Source: Vibrio gallicus
Lineage (GTDB): Bacteria > Pseudomonadota > Gammaproteobacteria > Enterobacterales > Vibrionaceae
Length of the DNA: 64,000 bases
Direction of reading: 5' to 3'
Assembly: GCF_024346875.1 (NCBI RefSeq)
Contig: NZ_AP024871.1
Location: forward strand, 868,001-932,000
Made by a program: the position numbers and the translations under genes
In this document: one piece after another, positions 62,587-64,000 of the stretch
How positions within the stretch are numbered: the stretch's first letter is position 1
How the letters are laid out: the number at the start of each line of letters is the position of its first letter
Notes under the pieces: model-generated
Told to the model about the DNA's origin: nothing
Database searches by the model: none
Seen by the model: the letters and a program-made list of their open reading frames with translations, nothing else

Positions 62587-63986
62587 TGAAAGATAGAAAA
62601 CGCATGTATCGCACAGCTTCAATTGTAGTTTGTAGCGCACTATTGAGTGCCTGTGCGTCGCTGTCAGCTGGAAATTTATTTAGCCATTATACCGCACAGA
62701 ATCATGACGTGTATCAATCGCTAGAGTCTGGATATTATCTAAAAGCGCAACAGCTGTTGCCTGAAGAGCGAGCGGGTGACATTTTAGATAACCTAGAGCG
62801 GGGTCGCGTTGATTTTCTTGCAGCTTCTTATCCGCAGAGCCTATCTGCTTTTGAAGGTAGCGATAAGGCGGTGCAAGAATGGCAAAATCAGGCAGTGATT
62901 TCGATTAGCGAAACCGCAACCAGCGTTGGAGCATTAGCTGTAAACGACAACCTCACCAATTACGAACCAGCAGACTATGAACTCGGATTTTTACATCTAT
63001 ATCTAGGCTTAAACTACATTCAAAAGAATAGTTTAGAGGGTGCACTGGTTGAAATGCGCCGTGCTAATCAAGTTCAAGAGCGAGCTCGTAAGAAACGAGA
63101 ATCTGATTTGGAATCTGCCCAAGCAGATATGAAGAAGAACGGGTTGAGCCCAAACTTGGGTAGTGTTCTTTCGCGCTACCCGGATGCCGGAGATAAACTA
63201 AAAGCAATACAGAATGGTTATCTGCTTTATTTATCAGCTCTTCTTTATGAGACGCAAGGCGACCCGAATGGTGCTTATGTTGACTACCGCCGTGCACTGG
63301 CCGTTGCGCCGCACAATAAACAAGTTATTGATGGTACCTTAAGGGTAGCAACTGAACTTGGCATGCGACAAGATCTAGCACTACTGAATAAGCAGTATGG
63401 CGCATATAAGCCACTTCCTAAAGGGGAAGGGCGGGTCATTATATTAGATGAGCGTGGTGTGGTGAAGGCAATGAGTGATTGGAGCCTTACTTTACCTATC
63501 TATGACAGTCGTGGCGATGTAGGTTTTTATTCTATCGCTTTGCCTTACTATGATGACAACGCCACCCAGAGATTTGGTGCGTTGCAACTAGATGGTAACG
63601 GTATAGTTGCTGATGAGCTGGTTGATGTGAACCTTATGGCGAGCAACCAACTTTCCGAGCAGATGCCAAAGATTTTATTGAGACAGGCGCTGCGCACTGT
63701 TACAAAAGATCAGGTGCGTAAGCAGACGGCCTCAGGAAATGATATTGCGAATGTGGTGTTTAACGTATTTAACACCCTAACTGAGCAGCCTGATACCCGA
63801 AGCTGGCAATCATTACCCGCTACGGTGTATAGCTCTGGTGCTACACTAAATGAAGGGCAACATAAGCTTTTTGTAGCAGGAACTCGCTATGAGTTCCCTG
63901 TACGTAGTGGGCAAACAACTCTAGTGTGGCTATCACGTCAGGGAAATAACGTCACTATTTGGCATAAATTGTTAGGGGCAATTTAA
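62586..63986 (+). CDS. COG3014-type outer-membrane lipoprotein
   Basis: The 466-aa protein has a lipoprotein signal peptide with lipobox LSAC (Cys 23). A helical region with tetratricopeptide-like pairs follows (YLKAQQLLPEERAGDILDNL; LYLGLNYIQKNSLEGALVEM; AYVDYRRALAVAPHNKQV), then a beta-rich C-terminal domain (about 280-466). In gammaproteobacteria such a protein often sits between hinT and ycfL/lpoB, genes of penicillin-binding-protein-1B control. A role in the cell envelope is inferred only from position. Start and stop overlap hinT and the following gene. Confidence 0.82.
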   Translation: MKDRKRMYRTASIVVCSALLSACASLSAGNLFSHYTAQNHDVYQSLESGYYLKAQQLLPEERAGDILDNLERGRVDFLAASYPQSLSAFEGSDKAVQEWQNQAVISISETATSVGALAVNDNLTNYEPADYELGFLHLYLGLNYIQKNSLEGALVEMRRANQVQERARKKRESDLESAQADMKKNGLSPNLGSVLSRYPDAGDKLKAIQNGYLLYLSALLYETQGDPNGAYVDYRRALAVAPHNKQVIDGTLRVATELGMRQDLALLNKQYGAYKPLPKGEGRVIILDERGVVKAMSDWSLTLPIYDSRGDVGFYSIALPYYDDNATQRFGALQLDGNGIVADELVDVNLMASNQLSEQMPKILLRQALRTVTKDQVRKQTASGNDIANVVFNVFNTLTEQPDTRSWQSLPATVYSSGATLNEGQHKLFVAGTRYEFPVRSGQTTLVWLSRQGNNVTIWHKLLGAI

Positions 63987-64000
63987 TGAAAAAATGGATC
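63986..64000 (+). CDS. Start of next gene, probably YcfL-like lipoprotein
   Basis: ATG overlaps the TAA of the preceding gene, and the five visible codons read MKKWI, the beginning of a signal peptide. By gene order (hinT, COG3014 lipoprotein) it is probably the YcfL/DUF1425 protein, but too little is present to confirm. Confidence 0.45.

Overview
The window reads as chromosomal DNA of a marine gammaproteobacterium, almost certainly a Vibrio or close relative. Evidence: the mannose-PTS/manA/AraC locus, a stand-alone VC1899-type CARF nuclease, the order hinT - COG3014 lipoprotein - ycfL, a Fur-controlled RyhB with the enterobacterial/vibrio core, and Vibrio-like TorCA, MetE/MetR, MenB and Udp. 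No tRNA, rRNA, CRISPR array or prophage was seen.

Layout. 1-64: start of a lipoprotein gene on the minus strand. 481-4061: torCA, the pentaheme cytochrome and TMAO reductase. 4148-9523: a sugar PTS block (manA, an EIIABC permease, an AraC regulator, and EIIA-like and EIIB proteins). 9913-42919: a 33-kb same-strand cluster. Its order is TolC-like outer-membrane protein, SapC-family protein, a 7,911-residue giant repeat protein with an N-terminal LEPR-XLL motif, a GAF/HlyD adaptor, a PqqD-M50-HlyD membrane protein, a truncated SecA-like ATPase, and a small periplasmic adaptor. This looks like a dedicated export system in which a SecA-like motor stands where an ABC ATPase would be expected. 42958-43891: ryhB and, divergently, a Fur-box-linked secreted protein. 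44095-45577: a DEAD-box helicase and a 45-aa membrane peptide. 45606-48106: a tadE/tadF/tadG-like pseudopilin trio without the rest of a Tad machine. 48377-51712: metE and metR, divergent, with candidate MetR boxes and a MetJ operator. 51814-56827: a Bcr/CflA exporter, a 25-codon ORF with its own terminator, menB, an M48 lipoprotein protease and a REP-type (Y1) transposase. 56957-59123: a DUF2955/HlyD export pair. 59338-60698: a CBS protein and udp. 60759-61925: a Card1-like CARF nuclease. 62236-64000: hinT, a COG3014 lipoprotein and the first codons of the next gene.

How the genes work together. The giant-protein cluster contains outer-membrane channel, adaptor, inner-membrane and ATPase parts plus the presumed cargo, so the most economical reading is one secretion/surface-display unit. 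A strong intrinsic terminator before the giant gene suggests its expression is set separately from tolC/sapC. The PTS block imports and isomerises a hexose, probably mannose. RyhB and the adjacent secreted protein share Fur control. All calls come from reading the sequence; no database search was run.
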